Source: Selaginella moellendorffii
Lineage: Eukaryota > Streptophyta > Lycopodiopsida > Selaginellales > Selaginellaceae
Direction: 5' to 3'
Assembly (NCBI RefSeq): GCF_000143415.4
Contig: NW_003314276.1
Span: 2,282,962-2,346,961 of the forward strand
Length of the DNA: 64,000 nt
The translations under genes and the position numbers were made by a program. Positions within the stretch are counted from its first letter, which is position 1; the number at the start of each line of letters is the position of its first letter. Shown here piece by piece: positions 1 to 14,758 of this stretch. Below the pieces are notes generated by a model. The model was not told the DNA's origin, made no database searches, and saw only the letters and a program-made list of their open reading frames with translations.

Positions 1-2404
<2,404 letters not shown>

Positions 2405-2599
2405 CGAGAGAGTATCATCCCTGTAAGATACTATGGTGAAAATGGTGTTGCGTGAAAAAAAGTCCGTACACATGGTACTCTACGATATTGGATATTCTCT
2501 ATGTTAATTCCCAACATTTCTGTCTGAGATTTGGGATTTCTTGAAATTATATGACCAGCCTAGAATTTCTAAAATCCATTGACTTGCTTGCTAGGTTTC
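2405..2599. other. 3' flank of ProRS, nothing else seen
   Basis: Roughly 200 bases of AT-rich sequence after the ProRS stop codon. It should hold the 3' UTR and polyadenylation region. I see no separate gene. Its right edge blurs into the truncated outer end of the old chromovirus LTR. Confidence 0.4.
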
Positions 2600-2941
2600 T
2601 ATAATTAAGAGTGTTGAGTTTATAGTACAAGATAAAATAAAAAAGAACTAATAAGCTATGCCAAATATGTTTAGCTAAATAGACACTTAGCTAAACATAT
2701 TTGGCATAACTTAATAAAAGAGAACTAATAAACTATGCCATGTATGTTTAGCTAAATAAACACTTAAGAATTTCTTCTCTATATTTATCTAGTCAAGTAC
2801 AAATCTAAATCCAATTTACTAACACTTACACAGAAGGGGCTGATAAAGAGAATTAATATGCCATTATAGCAGTAAAGAGGGAGTGTTCATAAATATTGAT
2901 TAATAAATATTTTTTGATACCCAAAGTCACATTTATGATAC
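2600..2941 (-). repeat. 3' LTR remnant of the old chromovirus (truncated)
   Basis: Read on the minus strand from 2941 leftward, this follows the start of the LTRs of the younger chromovirus at 14759 and 20978: a stretch like AAATGTGACTTTGGGTAT, then the conserved CAGCCCCTT and GTTAGTAAATTGGA blocks in order. A purine-rich tract (minus strand, 2942-2956) sits just outside it, the expected polypurine tract position. Similarity fades near 2600, so about two thirds of the LTR is missing. The left limit is approximate. Confidence 0.65.
2658..2707. repeat. 21-bp perfect inverted repeat (hairpin) inside the LTR remnant
   Basis: The left arm at 2658-2678 begins ATGCCAAATATG. The right arm at 2687-2707 is its exact reverse complement, with an 8-base spacer. 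With mismatches the arms extend outward several more bases. A third, imperfect direct copy of the arm lies at about 2736-2757. It arose by local inverted duplication of an LTR segment. Confidence 0.85.
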
Positions 2942-4107
2942 TTTACCCCCCTTATAAAAAATCAACGTCCTCATCAATGCATACCCAAGCCTAACTAATT
3001 GCTAAGAAAACAACTCCAAAAGTTAATAGAAAGCACAATTATAAGAAATATACCAACTTAAATGAGTTGGAAACTATGTCTACTCTATGTCCAAAGATGC
3101 TAAGACCTAAACACTCTATTACTACATTAGAAATTGTTATTAACTAAAGTTTGTATATATCTACTTCACCAATAAGAAAAAGATTAACAAAGTTAACCAC
3201 CCTTGCTACTCTAAGAACCACTCAATTTATAAAAGAATGATACACCCTTGTCTACAGGGATATAGAGAGAGAGCCAAAGGCACAACTCCCTTGAGAAAAA
3301 TTTAACCCCATTAAAAAGGTTTAAACAACTATTATAAATTAGTAGAATAAATTGTTTATATGACCACGCCCCTTTTTAAAAATGGGTCAACAAAAGAAAG
3401 GTAAGAACTTGTGATCAGTTTATAATAGTTATCCTCATGGTTATGGATTGAATTCATGCACCAAGATGCCGAAGTTAGCCTACCAAAATTGACTAATATA
3501 AATGAAAGAAATTTTAGATGGTGAAAAACATATTACTTTATTAATGTGCAAGATTTATTATAAAGGATTATAAAAGCTACTTTTTATTATGATTATCATA
3601 CTCTATGATAAGCTCATGGGTATGGGTAAGATTACTAAGAGGCTCCTAAATTGATTCTCAAGTTGGATAACTTTTCCATTTAAATTAGATATTCCTTAGA
3701 ACAACATTACAGGCCTTGTAGGACAAAAAATTGCCTCAACCTCATACTTAGAGGCACCATTTACAACCTCCAGAAGGCGAGAATAATCCATAGAATAGTC
3801 TACAAAAGCATGATATAATGCTAACAAACTGACACAAAATATATCATACATATAGGATAAATGCATCTAAAAGATCCAACTTATAAGATATATCACCAAC
3901 CCACTTTAACACTTGATAAGCCCAACATATCTCAGCAATAACTTCCAAGATAAAGACCCCTTAACATTCAAGTTTTGTGAGGATAACAAAACTTAGTTTC
4001 CCACTTGATAGGTTATATCTTGATGATGGTGATCCTTATCACGTCAATAGCTATCCCAAGCTTTGTCCATCGCCTCAGTTACCCTAGACCAACTTTAGTG
4101 TAGCTAC

Positions 4108-4900
4108 TCATATAAATCTCAATGGCTGAGACCAACACTTTAGATATTTGTTTTGGTACAACAATTTACTAAGGACCTCACAAGCATTCCCTTGCAATAT
4201 CTCGCATGAAGAACAACTAATAGTGCTTTGAAATATGTTGTTATAATAGATTTTTATTGTGTCCAAATGCTCAACCCAGTCATGCTTGTCCTTTGTGAAA
4301 TAGTACCATAGATAATCCTCAACTTGAGCATTCATATGTTTATCAATTTAAGGATGACAAGTTGTACTAAACTTTAACTTGGTACCAAATAATTGAAACA
4401 ATATACCCTAAAACTTCCTTGTAAATCTCAAATCTTTATTCAAGATCATCTCTTCAAAAAGTTCATAAACCTGTCCTACTCTATAGAAAAAAAGTTTTGT
4501 CACTTGCTTTGCATTCATTATTTCTATAGTTGGAATGAAGTGTGCAATATTTAACAATAAATCCACAACCACCATCAAAGTGTCATAATTTAGACTTTGG
4601 CAAATAAATAATAAAGGTAAATGTCATACTCTAAAATGGCTATGCTAGTGCTAGAATGCATTACAACTTCCTAGTTTGCTTCTCAGTTGGTAAAGCAAGA
4701 ATGGATATAATTTGCTACATCACCTTCCATACTAGATTAGAAAAATCCCTTTTTCAATGATGCAAGAGCATTTCATTTACCACCATGTCCTATTGCCAAA
4801 ACATCATGATGTTTCCATAGAAACACCTATTGTAGATCCTTGGGTGGAAGATACAATTTTTTTTTCTTATAATAAATAAACTCATTAAAGAGGTACATTT
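4108..4900 (-). pseudogene. integrase remnant of the old chromovirus
   Basis: The clearest segment, 4108-4335, reads AQVEDYLWYYFTKD and later CEVLSKLLYQNKYLKCW. It matches the integrase C-terminal part of the younger element at about 19719-19920 (AQVEDYL, LNKLLYRNQYPKCW). Upstream on the minus strand, to about 4900, further matches to the integrase core and to the H2C2 zinc-binding region are recognisable but interrupted by stops and shifts. The chromodomain end should lie at about 3400-4100, but I could not read it with confidence. Confidence 0.65.
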
Positions 4901-5781
4901 TGCATCCTGATTTTCGCACAAAGGCATTTCCTGAGTCAGAAATTGAGATCAGGATTTCTCCCGGTCTAAATTCTTGACTTGGATGACTAGGCATATAGTG
5001 GTTATATAGGCTGGTGATAGCATGCCAAACCTATCCCCTTTTTGTCTTTTATATCCTTGGCCATAATAACAGACACTCCACTTGCTCAACATCTACTCTT
5101 CTCTTCCATGCCTATCTTACTCATTGCCTTCTGGGGATCAAGGTTGTGAGATGTGCATCAATTTCAGCATCAACATCTTTGCAATAGCACATGGCTAAGT
5201 ATTTCTTTCCTTTTTATGTTTGGATCTAGTTTAGATTAGAGAGGATTCACAAGATCAATGTAAAGGTGATTTTGTAGTTCTCCACTCATCCTAACTGAGA
5301 AATGAAGCTTCACATTGGCATGACTAGCAACTTTCGCCACTTCGTTATCAAGATTTTACTTCAACAATTCCATATGATACAAGATCACCTTTGCTAATAA
5401 ATCACTTCTATATGAAGTTTAAACACCCTCTAACTAGTCTAAACTAATTGCTGATATTACCCAGAATTGATTTTGACAACTCAATAGATCTGGAGCAATA
5501 TTGTCTTTACCAGATTTATAAATTATTTCAATATCAAATCTAACAAGCTTGTCTTACCAACGAGCTTGCGTTGGTGTAAGATTTAGTTACAGTGCAAAGT
5601 AACTCAGTGTGTTATTATCCATATAAGACTTGGTATGACCACCTAAATAATATCTCCAATGTTCCAATGCTAACACTATAGTAAACATTGCATAAACTAT
5701 TTTCGTTGGGTTTCATCCAATTTTTTGGAGTAAAATAGAACGGGATAACTATGTTGCTTTAACCACACTATCAAAATCTTG

Positions 5782-5982
5782 CTACAACACGGCATCAATA
5801 GCATAGTTAAATGCATCATAATTCACTTCGAAGGGTTTATGAAGATCTGGAATCCTCAATTCTAAAAAAGCACATTGAAAAGTTGGTATCCAATAAAATA
5901 GTATATTACTCTTTGTTAACTCAGTCAATAGAAGAGCAATATTTGCAAAATTGTGAACAAACTTGCAATAGTATCCTGCCAA
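5782..5982 (-). pseudogene. RT/RNase H junction remnant of the old chromovirus
   Basis: The 66-residue open segment reads GYYCKFVHNFANIALLLTEL and then LRIPDLHKPFEVNYDAF. It aligns with the corresponding part of the younger element at 18380-18620, where the same region precedes the RNase H active-site Asp. The codons just before it are separated from the RT core by the solo-LTR insertion that starts at 6021. The reading continues at 6811, so the break is explained by that insertion. Confidence 0.75.
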
Positions 5983-6020
5983 ACTGAGAAGGAATAAATA
6001 TCTTATATATTAGTTGGAAC

Positions 6021-6806
6021 TGTAAGCTTCTGAATTTAGATTTCTTGGGAGGTCATCCAACTTAGTATTATTCAAACCCAAGGACACTGTAAGCAACCAA
6101 AGAAAACAACTTGAGAGACAATCCATGGGGTTTAAATATAAAAGAAAAGGGCCCATGAATAAGAATGCACCCCCTTTTCCAATCAGTTAAAGGTTTTAGG
6201 ATATTTGGGGTTAAGCATCTTTAGTTTGAATAGTATCAAGTTGGGTGACCTCTTAGGAAGTCTAAATTTAAGAGCTTACATTTGGTATCAGAGGGGTCTC
6301 AGGTCCAACTCTATTGGTTAGCTTAGGGGAATCACACCACATATTAAGATTGACATTTAGCAAATCCAATTTACTCTCGGCTGGGTTTGACTCGAGAGGT
6401 AGGGTGTCAAGAGAATAAGGCTCTTGGGGGAGCTATGGTTCTTAATTTCCATTCACGAGGGCGTAACCTTGTAGAGAAGCATGGTGAATTGTAAGCAACC
6501 AAAAAGAATGACTTAAAAGACAGTCCATGACGTTCAAATATAAAAAGAAAAGGGTTTATGAATAAAAGTGCACCCCCTTTTCTAATTAGTTAAGAGTCTT
6601 GAGATATTTAAGGTTAAGTGTCCTTGGGTTTGAATAGTACTAAGTTGGGTGACTTCCTTGGAAGTCCAAATTTAAGATCTTACAACACTTAACCCCATGT
6701 ATCCTAAGACCCTTAACAAAAAATGCACTCTTGCTCATGGGCTCTTTCCCTTTATATTTGAATCCTAATGGATCATTTCTTGAGTCATTCCCTTTGGTTG
6801 CTTATA
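6021..6806 (-). repeat. reversed solo LTR of a TRIM-like family, split by a second copy
   Basis: On the minus strand, 6806-6689 joined to 6087-6021 forms one LTR of the same family as the element at 6088-6684. It starts TATAAGCAACC (expected TGTAAGC) and ends GAAGCTTACA. The flanks GGAAC (6016-6020) and GGGAC (6807-6811) look like a 5-bp target duplication with one change. It sits in the RT/RNase H region of the old chromovirus, giving an insertion order: chromovirus first, then this LTR, then the inner element. Confidence 0.75.
6088..6684 (+). mobile_element. complete TRIM-like miniature LTR retroelement (597 bp)
   Basis: Two direct LTRs of about 194 bp, 6088-6280 and 6490-6684, both begin TGTAAGCAACCAAA and end CTTACA. 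Directly after the first LTR is TTTGGTATCAGAGG (6281-6294), a primer-binding site of the kind used with initiator tRNA-Met. The internal region is only about 210 bp and codes for nothing. This is the architecture of terminal-repeat retrotransposons in miniature, which depend on proteins of other elements. It lies inside a reversed LTR of its own family, and the 4-base ACAC on both sides (6084-6087, 6685-6688) fits a target duplication. Confidence 0.8.
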
Positions 6807-7999
6807 GGGACTTTTTAAGACTTCACCACTTCTACCTTCTTCACCACCTATTATATACCCAAGAAAGTTCATATGTAATTGACTAAAAACATATTTACTC
6901 TCCTTAGCATATAGTTTATGTTCTTACAACTTTTGAAATAGTACTTCCAAGTGTTTCAAATGATCCTTCAATGTATCACTAAAGACTAAAACATTATCAA
7001 TATATAAAATATTAAATATATCCAGATAATCTCTAAATATTCTTTCCATCATTATACTAAATATGAATTATATAGCCCGAATGGCATAATGAGGAACTTG
7101 TCAGATTTGTAACAAGTCTTAAAAGTTGTTTTTTCCACGTCTTTATTTACCACCCATTTCTAATGATATTCGAACCATTAATTCATATAAAATACTTAGC
7201 CTTTAAGAGTTGGTCAAACAAGTCATCAATATGAGGCAAAGGATAACTATTTTTGACCATAATTTTATTGAGAGCCTGATAATTAATACATATCACCATC
7301 CTTTTTCATAACAAAAAGGACAAACACTCTATAAAGTGACTTACTTGGTTACATATGACATTTATTAAAGAGCTCTATGAATTACTTTTTGAGTTCAACC
7401 ACCTCCTATATGTTCAAATGATATAAAGCTATTGTAGGTGGTTTAGAATCTGAAACAATCTTAATCCAATGATTAACCTTATAGCTACAAGGTAGCCCTG
7501 GTGGTAAATCTTTCGAAAAAATATTTTTATTCCTCGCTAACAACTCCAAACTTACCCTTAGTACAAGATCAACCTATCACCAATTCAAACCTAATCACCA
7601 TCACTCTTAACTTCTATCACTTGAACCTAAAAGGTTTGACATCCCTTCTTAGTTGTTTTTGAACTGCTCTCGCAGTTAGGAATTTAGCATTCCAATCCCT
7701 TAAGAAGCACTTTTGCAACTAAAAGAATACATCAGAATATCCTTTTGACCTTAATATGATATGACTTTTTCCAACACCACATATCCTCTAAATATACTTG
7801 TTGAAAAAATCTATACCAAAGACTATTTAAAAGTTTAGTATCTTCAACACTACTAAATCTAATCTTTCTTTCCATTTGGATATCTTTATTGGAATATCAT
7901 TAATAAATTTTTTAGTTACTTACCCACTTTCTACAAATAGAAAGTGTATGAGTGATATTCTTTTAGCTTTCAATCTTAACAACTTAACTAAATCTTTAG

Positions 8000-8110
8000 A
8001 TATCACATTATATATAGCTCTTGTGTCAATTATCAGTTAGATTCAGTATCTGCGGACAAAGGCTATAATATACATCAATGGATCAGTATTTGTATTAATT
8101 ATGAAAAAAG
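8000..8110 (-). pseudogene. aspartic protease remnant of the old chromovirus
   Basis: On the minus strand the sequence encodes IIDTRAIYN followed by DLVKLLRLKAKRIS. This aligns with MIDTGATHS and DLVKLLGLNAEQIS in the younger element. The catalytic Asp and Thr positions can be seen, but the flap-loop Gly of DTGA has become Arg, so this protease is dead. Confidence 0.65.
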
Positions 8111-8927
8111 CTCGAGAAGAATAACTCATCTCCTTTTCCTCATAATCCACATTGACTAATTTGTCAACCCCTTTAGCTTCATTATTAATGTTTTCCCTCA
8201 TGACATTGATATGAAACCTTATCTTATGCTTGTTGGATATGCCAAAGGCATATATCTTACCTCTTCACAATGAAAACAATGACCCATATTATTTGTTTTG
8301 CTAAAAGGAGGAATAAAGGGCTTAAGAGTAAAAGAAGCTATTAATGGTCACTAACCATCACCTTTATTAATTGTTGTTTTTGAACCTCTAAAGTAAAATT
8401 TCCCTTCCACCCTCTATTTTTTGTCACCTTATTTATTCCTAAAGTTTTTATTCTTATTTGAGGTACTAGCATATGGTTGTTGATTTTGTTCCATGAGTGA
8501 GTGACTAAAGGCAACTTGTTATACTGCTTCCTTACACTCTAGATGCATCTTTGGCTTAAACTTCAAAATCTTATTACAAGAAAGTGAATTTAAACCTTTT
8601 AGAAAATCACTCATATTTGCAATTATAATGTGTTTATGAGCAAACTTATTAACAAAGTGCATAAGTTCCCCACACTACTTTAACTATCTTAACTTTGCCC
8701 AAAGTTTCAGACTAAGATCATTTAGTAAGTATTCCTGATAGATATAAGACCACATCTTAGTCCAACTTCTAATTTGCCCTTTTTTAATGCACACCTATCA
8801 CCACAAAGTTTTGGCATGATTGGTGAGAAAAAAATTGCACACATCTAACCTTTGTATGACCATCCATATCTAGTGCTATGAACTAGCGTTTCATATTATA
8901 GACCCAATCTTCCAAAACTTAAAAGTT

Positions 8928-9450
8928 TCACATGCCTGTAAAATTGGGTGGTTTTAGGGGCTTGAATTTTGAAAGGGGTAGTTGTAGAACTTCATCATCC
9001 TTAAAACTTGAAAAGGAGTTTAGTTTTTTAGGTTTAGCTAATTTAGCTGTCTTAACTTCTTTCTTCCTTTTGTTTTCCTTTTTCAATTTATAAATGCAAA
9101 TTTTCCATCTTAATATCTTGTGTCGTATGCTATAATACTGCAATCTTGGACTTTTCCTCTTTTGACTTAACCTTAACCTCTTCTCTAGCATCTCTAATAG
9201 GAGTTTCCTCCTCTTGATTTCCTTGTCTAGAGGTCTTAACATCGTTTTTTGCCATCTCACTAACTACATGCATGCCTTTATCAATAATTGAACATGCATA
9301 CAATATTCTTAATGAATGGTGCAATCTAACTATTTTTATATAGGTTGCTTTAGATTTACTAGAAAAGTCTCTATGTATGCAACTAAAGTTAAAAAATTTA
9401 ATAAAAGTTGAATAGGAATCATTGATACAATTTCTTTGATACCAAATGTA
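8928..9450 (-). pseudogene. gag remnant of the old chromovirus
   Basis: Two overlapping open segments encode a highly charged Lys/Glu-rich stretch, then FKPLKPPNFTGM. The younger element has the same order: a charged coiled-coil stretch, then FKPPKPPNFKGM at the start of the capsid-like domain. The sequence is frameshifted between the two segments near 9130-9260. The upstream end runs directly into the primer-binding site at about 9440. Confidence 0.7.
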
Positions 9451-10079
9451 ACACACTTGAATCTAAAGCCAAACTCCTAGCTTGTTGCATTGTGAAATAA
9501 TGTCTCGTACACACTTAATATCCTCTATAAGCACCAGCTCCCCTCCTACATGCAAAACAGTATCAGATAAAGTTTAATACAATTTTAGCATACCAATGGC
9601 TTAATGTGAGGAGGAAGGTACCCTACTAACTAGAGTAACATAGAGCTTAAGCTTAGATCTAAGTTAGATATAAAACAAAGAGCAACACAACTCAGCAAAA
9701 GCCAAACTAATGTCTTAAGTGGTCAACCATACTTCCAACCATTATTTTTATTATATACTATACATTTGGAAAACCCTTACCCCCCTTCTTTCCTTGGTAT
9801 TAATGGACTAGACTCAATAAGTGAAGGTTTTTGCCAAGCTAGTACAAGACAAAGCAAAATAGAATTGACAAGTTGAACCAAGTATGTTTAGTTAAATAAA
9901 TACTTATGAATTCCTTCCTTATACTGCTTGGCCAAGTAAAGATGCTAAATCTAATTTACTAACAGTTAGACAAGAGGGTGACAAAGAGAAGCAACACTAT
10001 TATTATGGCAATAAAGAAAGAGTGTCTATAAGGATTGGATGACAAATATCTTTTAATACATGAAGTCCTATTTATGATA
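9451..10079 (-). repeat. 5' LTR of the old chromovirus
   Basis: Read on the minus strand, the order of conserved blocks matches the younger LTR: ATAGGACTTCATGTATT, then GTTAGTAAATTAGATTTAGC, then CTTGTACTAGCTTGGCAA, then GGGTACCTTCCTCCTCAC, and the end GTGTGTTACA next to the primer-binding site. It is about 630 bp against about 920 bp in the younger element, so part of the middle is lost. The outer edge at 10079 is inferred from alignment. Confidence 0.7.
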
Positions 10080-13000
10080 GACTTGAAAGTGTTAAATACT
10101 CCTAATCCCTCTTGTATTTCAGCCAATTCTTCAGCCAATACACAAAAAACCTAATCAAGTTTACAGGAAAAGCTAAAGATGAAGATTATATCACAATTAA
10201 GGATGATATTGAAATGCTTGAAAAAAGTGATGCTTTATTTGTGGAGCTTCAAAACATCACTTGTCTGGATAGTGGTTAGAATATACTACCTTTGGAGAAC
10301 TTTGACATTATATGGATGGTTCCACCAAAGGGATTTTGAAGAATGTATAAAATATTCTACATATATTGGATAGATCTAATATAAAAGTTGCATTGTATAA
10401 CATTTTATTGCTTCAAAACTCATAATTATATATTACCCAAGTTCATCAATAACTCATGCAACTATTCCAGATTAAAATATGATTTTGGCATGAAACTCTC
10501 CTACCATTGTTGATCTTGGAAATGAAGTTCATTATTGGAATAATTTGTTTATTTAGATATAAATAATCTCTTCAAGCTAAAACTCTAGTAAATCTATTAC
10601 AAAATGGTGTAACTTGGATTTTTATTCTTTATTCAATTTTGTAAAGTGAGGAAAAAGTGGATTATATATATAAGGTTTGTAAATTATCAAAGGCATACCT
10701 TAAAAAATCTCTACAAACCACTATTGTTTAGAGAACAATAATACATTTCCATCCTCATGAAGTGTTGGAAACCTTCTTGCAAGACATCCCCAACTAATTG
10801 CAGCTCTAAGAGAAGCCTATAGTAGACCACAATTGCTTTACACTTCATTACCATAATTGTTACTAAGATCCTCTAGAATTGTTTCCATAACCTAGTGAAT
10901 ATGAGTGATTATTGGGTTCTCCAATATCTCTTTCACCACCTCCTTCCTTTTATTTACAATTTAGAGACCCACATTAGTTTGTAACATATTCACTTTATCC
11001 CAAATTTGAGAAACACATGACTTCAAGTCTCTTTAAAAAAGGCTATCTCATGATAGCTTTTTATCACCTAGATCTAAGATTTCCTCTACAACCATGGCTA
11101 TTGTAGCTATGTTACATAAACAAGAAACTTGTGACTGTGCTTTAAAACACTAGAACAACAACTAGCCAATTAATATATTCTATAAAAATGGATAATTAGA
11201 ACAACTCAAAATATTCAACTGGTAATTCATGTCTTTCTCCTATCAGCTTATTGTTAAGTAATTTGATATAGGAGTTTTTCTAGATGCCAATATAAAGCAC
11301 CCTCAACAAACATATAGACTTGATTTGTGTGGAAAATAAAACATTTGAATACATAGCAAATAAAATTGGATGTTACTTACATTTCTTGCTATTTTTCATA
11401 ATATCTTGCATAATGCATTCTTTTGTAGATCTCTAGCATCAATGATCTCATTTCCCACACCATTTACCCCACTAATATCACATTCATACTTCACTTGGAA
11501 CCAGGGAATATGATAATCTAGTTTAAAAAGAGGCTCTACGTATAAGAATTCATTATTTACAACTATTTATAAGACAAAAGACTTTTAATTGAGGCTAGAA
11601 GTATACAAAGCATGTACCATCACCAACTTTAGCTTTAGTTTCTAAGTATAGATGAAATATTATATGCTCTACCAAGAAACATGAGAATTGATTATATTTT
11701 GTTTTTATAACTTTGAAAAACCTTTGAAGTTTGTTTTTGGTGTCTTATTGTCTTTCTAGGTACTAGTGTTTTATAATCTTTAGAAAATGCATTGCCACTC
11801 TTGCTAATATTGCATTTTATTTCTGTTTAGGATCTGATGTAGAAAGGAGTTCCCTACTACTATCTTCACCATATCCTATTCCTCTACATTTCCCATCTTA
11901 GAACGACTAAGGATTTTTATCTTCAACTATGTTACCATGACTATCATGTTGTCATCTATAACCTTGAGTTCAAAATTTAAAATTCAAAATTTTTAATAAT
12001 ATTCTTTAATAGACACATATAAAAGAGTTTTTATCTAAGGTTTTTGAAATTTAAATAAAGAATTTTATACTTAATATAAGGGAAAAAAAAAGTTTAAATC
12101 ACACACATTCTATCACAAATCAAAATACTTGAGATCTTCCCAGCAAGTGAGCCTCTTCTTAGATATTAGAGTGTTGCATCTTGCCTAACTAACAAGTGAT
12201 CAAAGATGCCCTAGAGTTTAACCAAACACAAATTGAAAACGTGTGTGCCATGCAATAGTTGCAAAGAAAGACAAGTAGTAGAAACAAGCATAGCTAAGTT
12301 TGGTTTGATGATTTTGGGCTAATTGATGCAAGGCATTTTCACTAAGCCAAGGACAATGCCAAGAAAGCATCCATTGATGTTGAAAGTTTTAGAAGGCAAG
12401 AAGATTAAGTAAGACATGAGTAAAATGTCCTTATGAAAGCAAGTAGAGAAGGACAAAGGCATAAGCAAGTTGCCTAAGTTAAAATAAGTTTTTTGAATTT
12501 CAAGGAGGATGAGGAGGATATAAAGTCAATGAGATGAAAATACCTAGTGATATAACTTGGAGATTATATCTGAAACTTTGTAAATTGCAATAGGAATAAG
12601 TATTAGATATTTCTTTTTTGTTGCTGGTTGTTTGAAGAACAATCTAGGTTTTTCTTTCACTCTTTTTTCCTTACACAAGCTATTTATTATGTTCTACCAA
12701 TTCAGTGGTTTACTGGAGGATGAAGTTAACTGCACAAAAATTTCAAGTTGCCAAGTAGGAAACTTGCTTTTTAATTGTCACTAGATTCTCAATGATTATA
12801 ATATGCTACTATGGACTGTGCAAGCACCAAGGAGAGATCCCTAGGTTACTTCTCCAGATAAGTAAGCTAACTCTCATTCAAGCATATTGATATAAAAAAC
12901 TATCCAAAAGTAGAGGATGAAGTTAGACAATCTTTAGAGAGGCCTTTGTGGTTGTAAAACAATGAGAAGTGATAATTAGAAGATTTGGCTTGGGAATCCT

Positions 13001-14084
13001 CCCTTAAGGAACCTCTCAACTTTCAACCTCTCAACCTTTCACTTTTGCAAGGTGTTGAGAAGCCCAATAAAATTAGTGTACTGTTGGAAGCTAGCACTTC
13101 CAAAAAATCTATTCATTAGCATTATCGAGGCATTGGTGTGGCAAATGCATTAAGCTATGACTGGGAAAAAAAGATAAGTGTTGTGAGCAAGAAATATGAA
13201 AAACTAACGACTCACATACATCCTTCTGGGACTTAAAGTTGCTATATTAGTGTAAGTATAATTGTGTTATATGGGCTTAAAGAAGAACATTGTCTAGGAG
13301 TATGCGAGTTGATGCATGTGTTAGCACTCATTAAGGGATTTGAGTTGTAGTCTATTGCCTTTGTTATTTTTCTTGTTTTTATTACATTTTCTAGCATTGA
13401 TCATGTTGGATTGGTGTGAAGGTAAAGCTTTAGCTATAAGAAAGATAAGAATGGGATATAGAATGCATATGAGTGAGAGTGTTCTTGATGATCATTTTCT
13501 CAACTTGCTTGTGTGTTATAGGCATGATGGGAATTAAATTGGTAGAGCATTATTCACATTGAATAGCCACAAAATATTAAGCTCCCTTTTTGGGTTTCCT
13601 TTCTTCTCATAGTTTTTCAGTATACGTAGCTGAAATAAAAAAATGAAAAGTAGATCATATAGGGCTAAGATCACTTGGCATTACTATAGCATATTCCAAG
13701 CCAATCAATTGTTAGAACAACTGCATAAAATGGATGGAAGGTTGTTGCATGTTTATAATGGTGGGATGAAAATGTAATTGCCATATTTCAAATCCAATAT
13801 AAATAATTACTCTAACCTTAAAGTTTAGGAAGTATATATAATAAGCTTCCAAATTAACAATAAAATAAAATAAAATATAATAAGAATTTTATATTTTAAT
13901 ATAATTAATTAATTAATTAATTAATTATTATAATTACAAATTAAGTAAAAATTTCCACTTTATTTTTTAGTACAAAATAAATTCACAACTAAAAAAAGAA
14001 ATATAACTCATTAAAAAACTATAAAAAATAAATTTACTAAAAAATCATGTAAAAGAGAATAGAAAGCTATTATTTATATATATA
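10080..14084. other. AT-rich stretch without recognisable genes
   Basis: About 4 kb of low-complexity, AT-rich sequence. Open frames at 10179-10373 and 13340-13537 encode 64- and 65-residue peptides with no motif I recognise and no supporting structure. It is probably old repeat sequence. A short tandem AATT run lies at 13903-13926. Confidence 0.5.
13903..13926. repeat. AATT tetranucleotide microsatellite
   Basis: Six tandem AATT units inside an AT-rich stretch. Each unit is self-complementary, so the tract is also a palindrome. Confidence 0.9.
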
Positions 14085-14758
14085 TATAACCAACCAAGGG
14101 AATGACTTAAAGGACAATCAATAAAAGTTCAATAAAGTGAAAAAACCCAAGAATAAGAGTGCACTATTTTTTAATTAATTAAAAGTTTTGGAATACTTGG
14201 GAAACCGTCCTTGGATTTGAATAATACTAGGTTGAGTAACATTAGTCAAAACTTAGTCACTTACATTTAGTATTAAAGGGGTCTCAAGTCCAACTCCTAT
14301 TGGTTAGGTAGGAGAATTACATTAACATGTTGAGATTGACATTTGGTAAGTTTAGTTTACCTTTAATTGGGCTCGACTTGAGGGGTAAAAGTGCCAGCTT
14401 TAACTACATGATCAATGTCAATCAAAGGGAAATTCAAGGGTATATTAAAGCATATTAGTGTAAGGAACTTAACCTACCCTAGAGCTCATAATGGAACGGT
14501 ATTGCAATGGAGCTTTTGAGGTAGTTCGAAAGTGGTTGGGTGGTGAAGAACTTCAAAAGAAGGCATAATATAATTTAAGGAAATTAGATCTTTATCTTTT
14601 CATACCATTATAACATTGATATTAGAGGCAATCTAGTTTATCTGTAGCTGAGCTTGATTCAAGGGGTAAGAGCAATCAAAAAGAATGACTCAAGAGGTAG
14701 TCTATAAAGGTTAGATTTGACTTGAGGGGTTGCCTTTAACTTTTATTAGTTGGCTAGA
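14085..14758 (+). mobile_element. TRIM-like family copies, left of the young chromovirus
   Basis: 14085-14265 aligns with the 194-bp LTR of the miniature element at 6088: CCAACCAAGGGAATGACT near the start and CACTTACA at the end. It is followed by a degenerate primer-binding site (TTTAGTATTAAAGG) and an internal region containing GGTCTCAAGTCCAACTC. A second LTR start lies at about 14666 (AGCAATCAAAAAGAATGACT). The internal-type sequence that follows (ATTAGTTGGCTAGA, ending at 14758) is broken by the chromovirus and resumes at 21894. Confidence 0.6.

Larger units (their letters stand above)
2600..10079 (-). mobile_element. old, heavily decayed Ty3/gypsy chromovirus, with nested insertions
   Basis: A complete but degenerate element read on the minus strand: 5' LTR at 9451-10079, primer-binding site (TTTGGTATCAAAG) just inside at about 9438-9450, gag, protease, RT, RNase H and integrase remains in order towards lower coordinates, a polypurine tract at 2942-2956 and a truncated 3' LTR. 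It is colinear with, and from the same family as, the younger element at 14759-21893. Its reading frames are broken throughout and the sequence has drifted strongly to A+T. A 786-bp block at 6021-6806 belongs to other elements inserted into its RT/RNase H region. A gypsy chromovirus normally encodes Gag-Pol for replication through an RNA intermediate; this copy cannot. Confidence 0.8.

Noticed and set aside
10179-10373. 64-residue frame in AT-rich DNA
   Set aside because: No motif, no flanking structure; expected by chance at this length.
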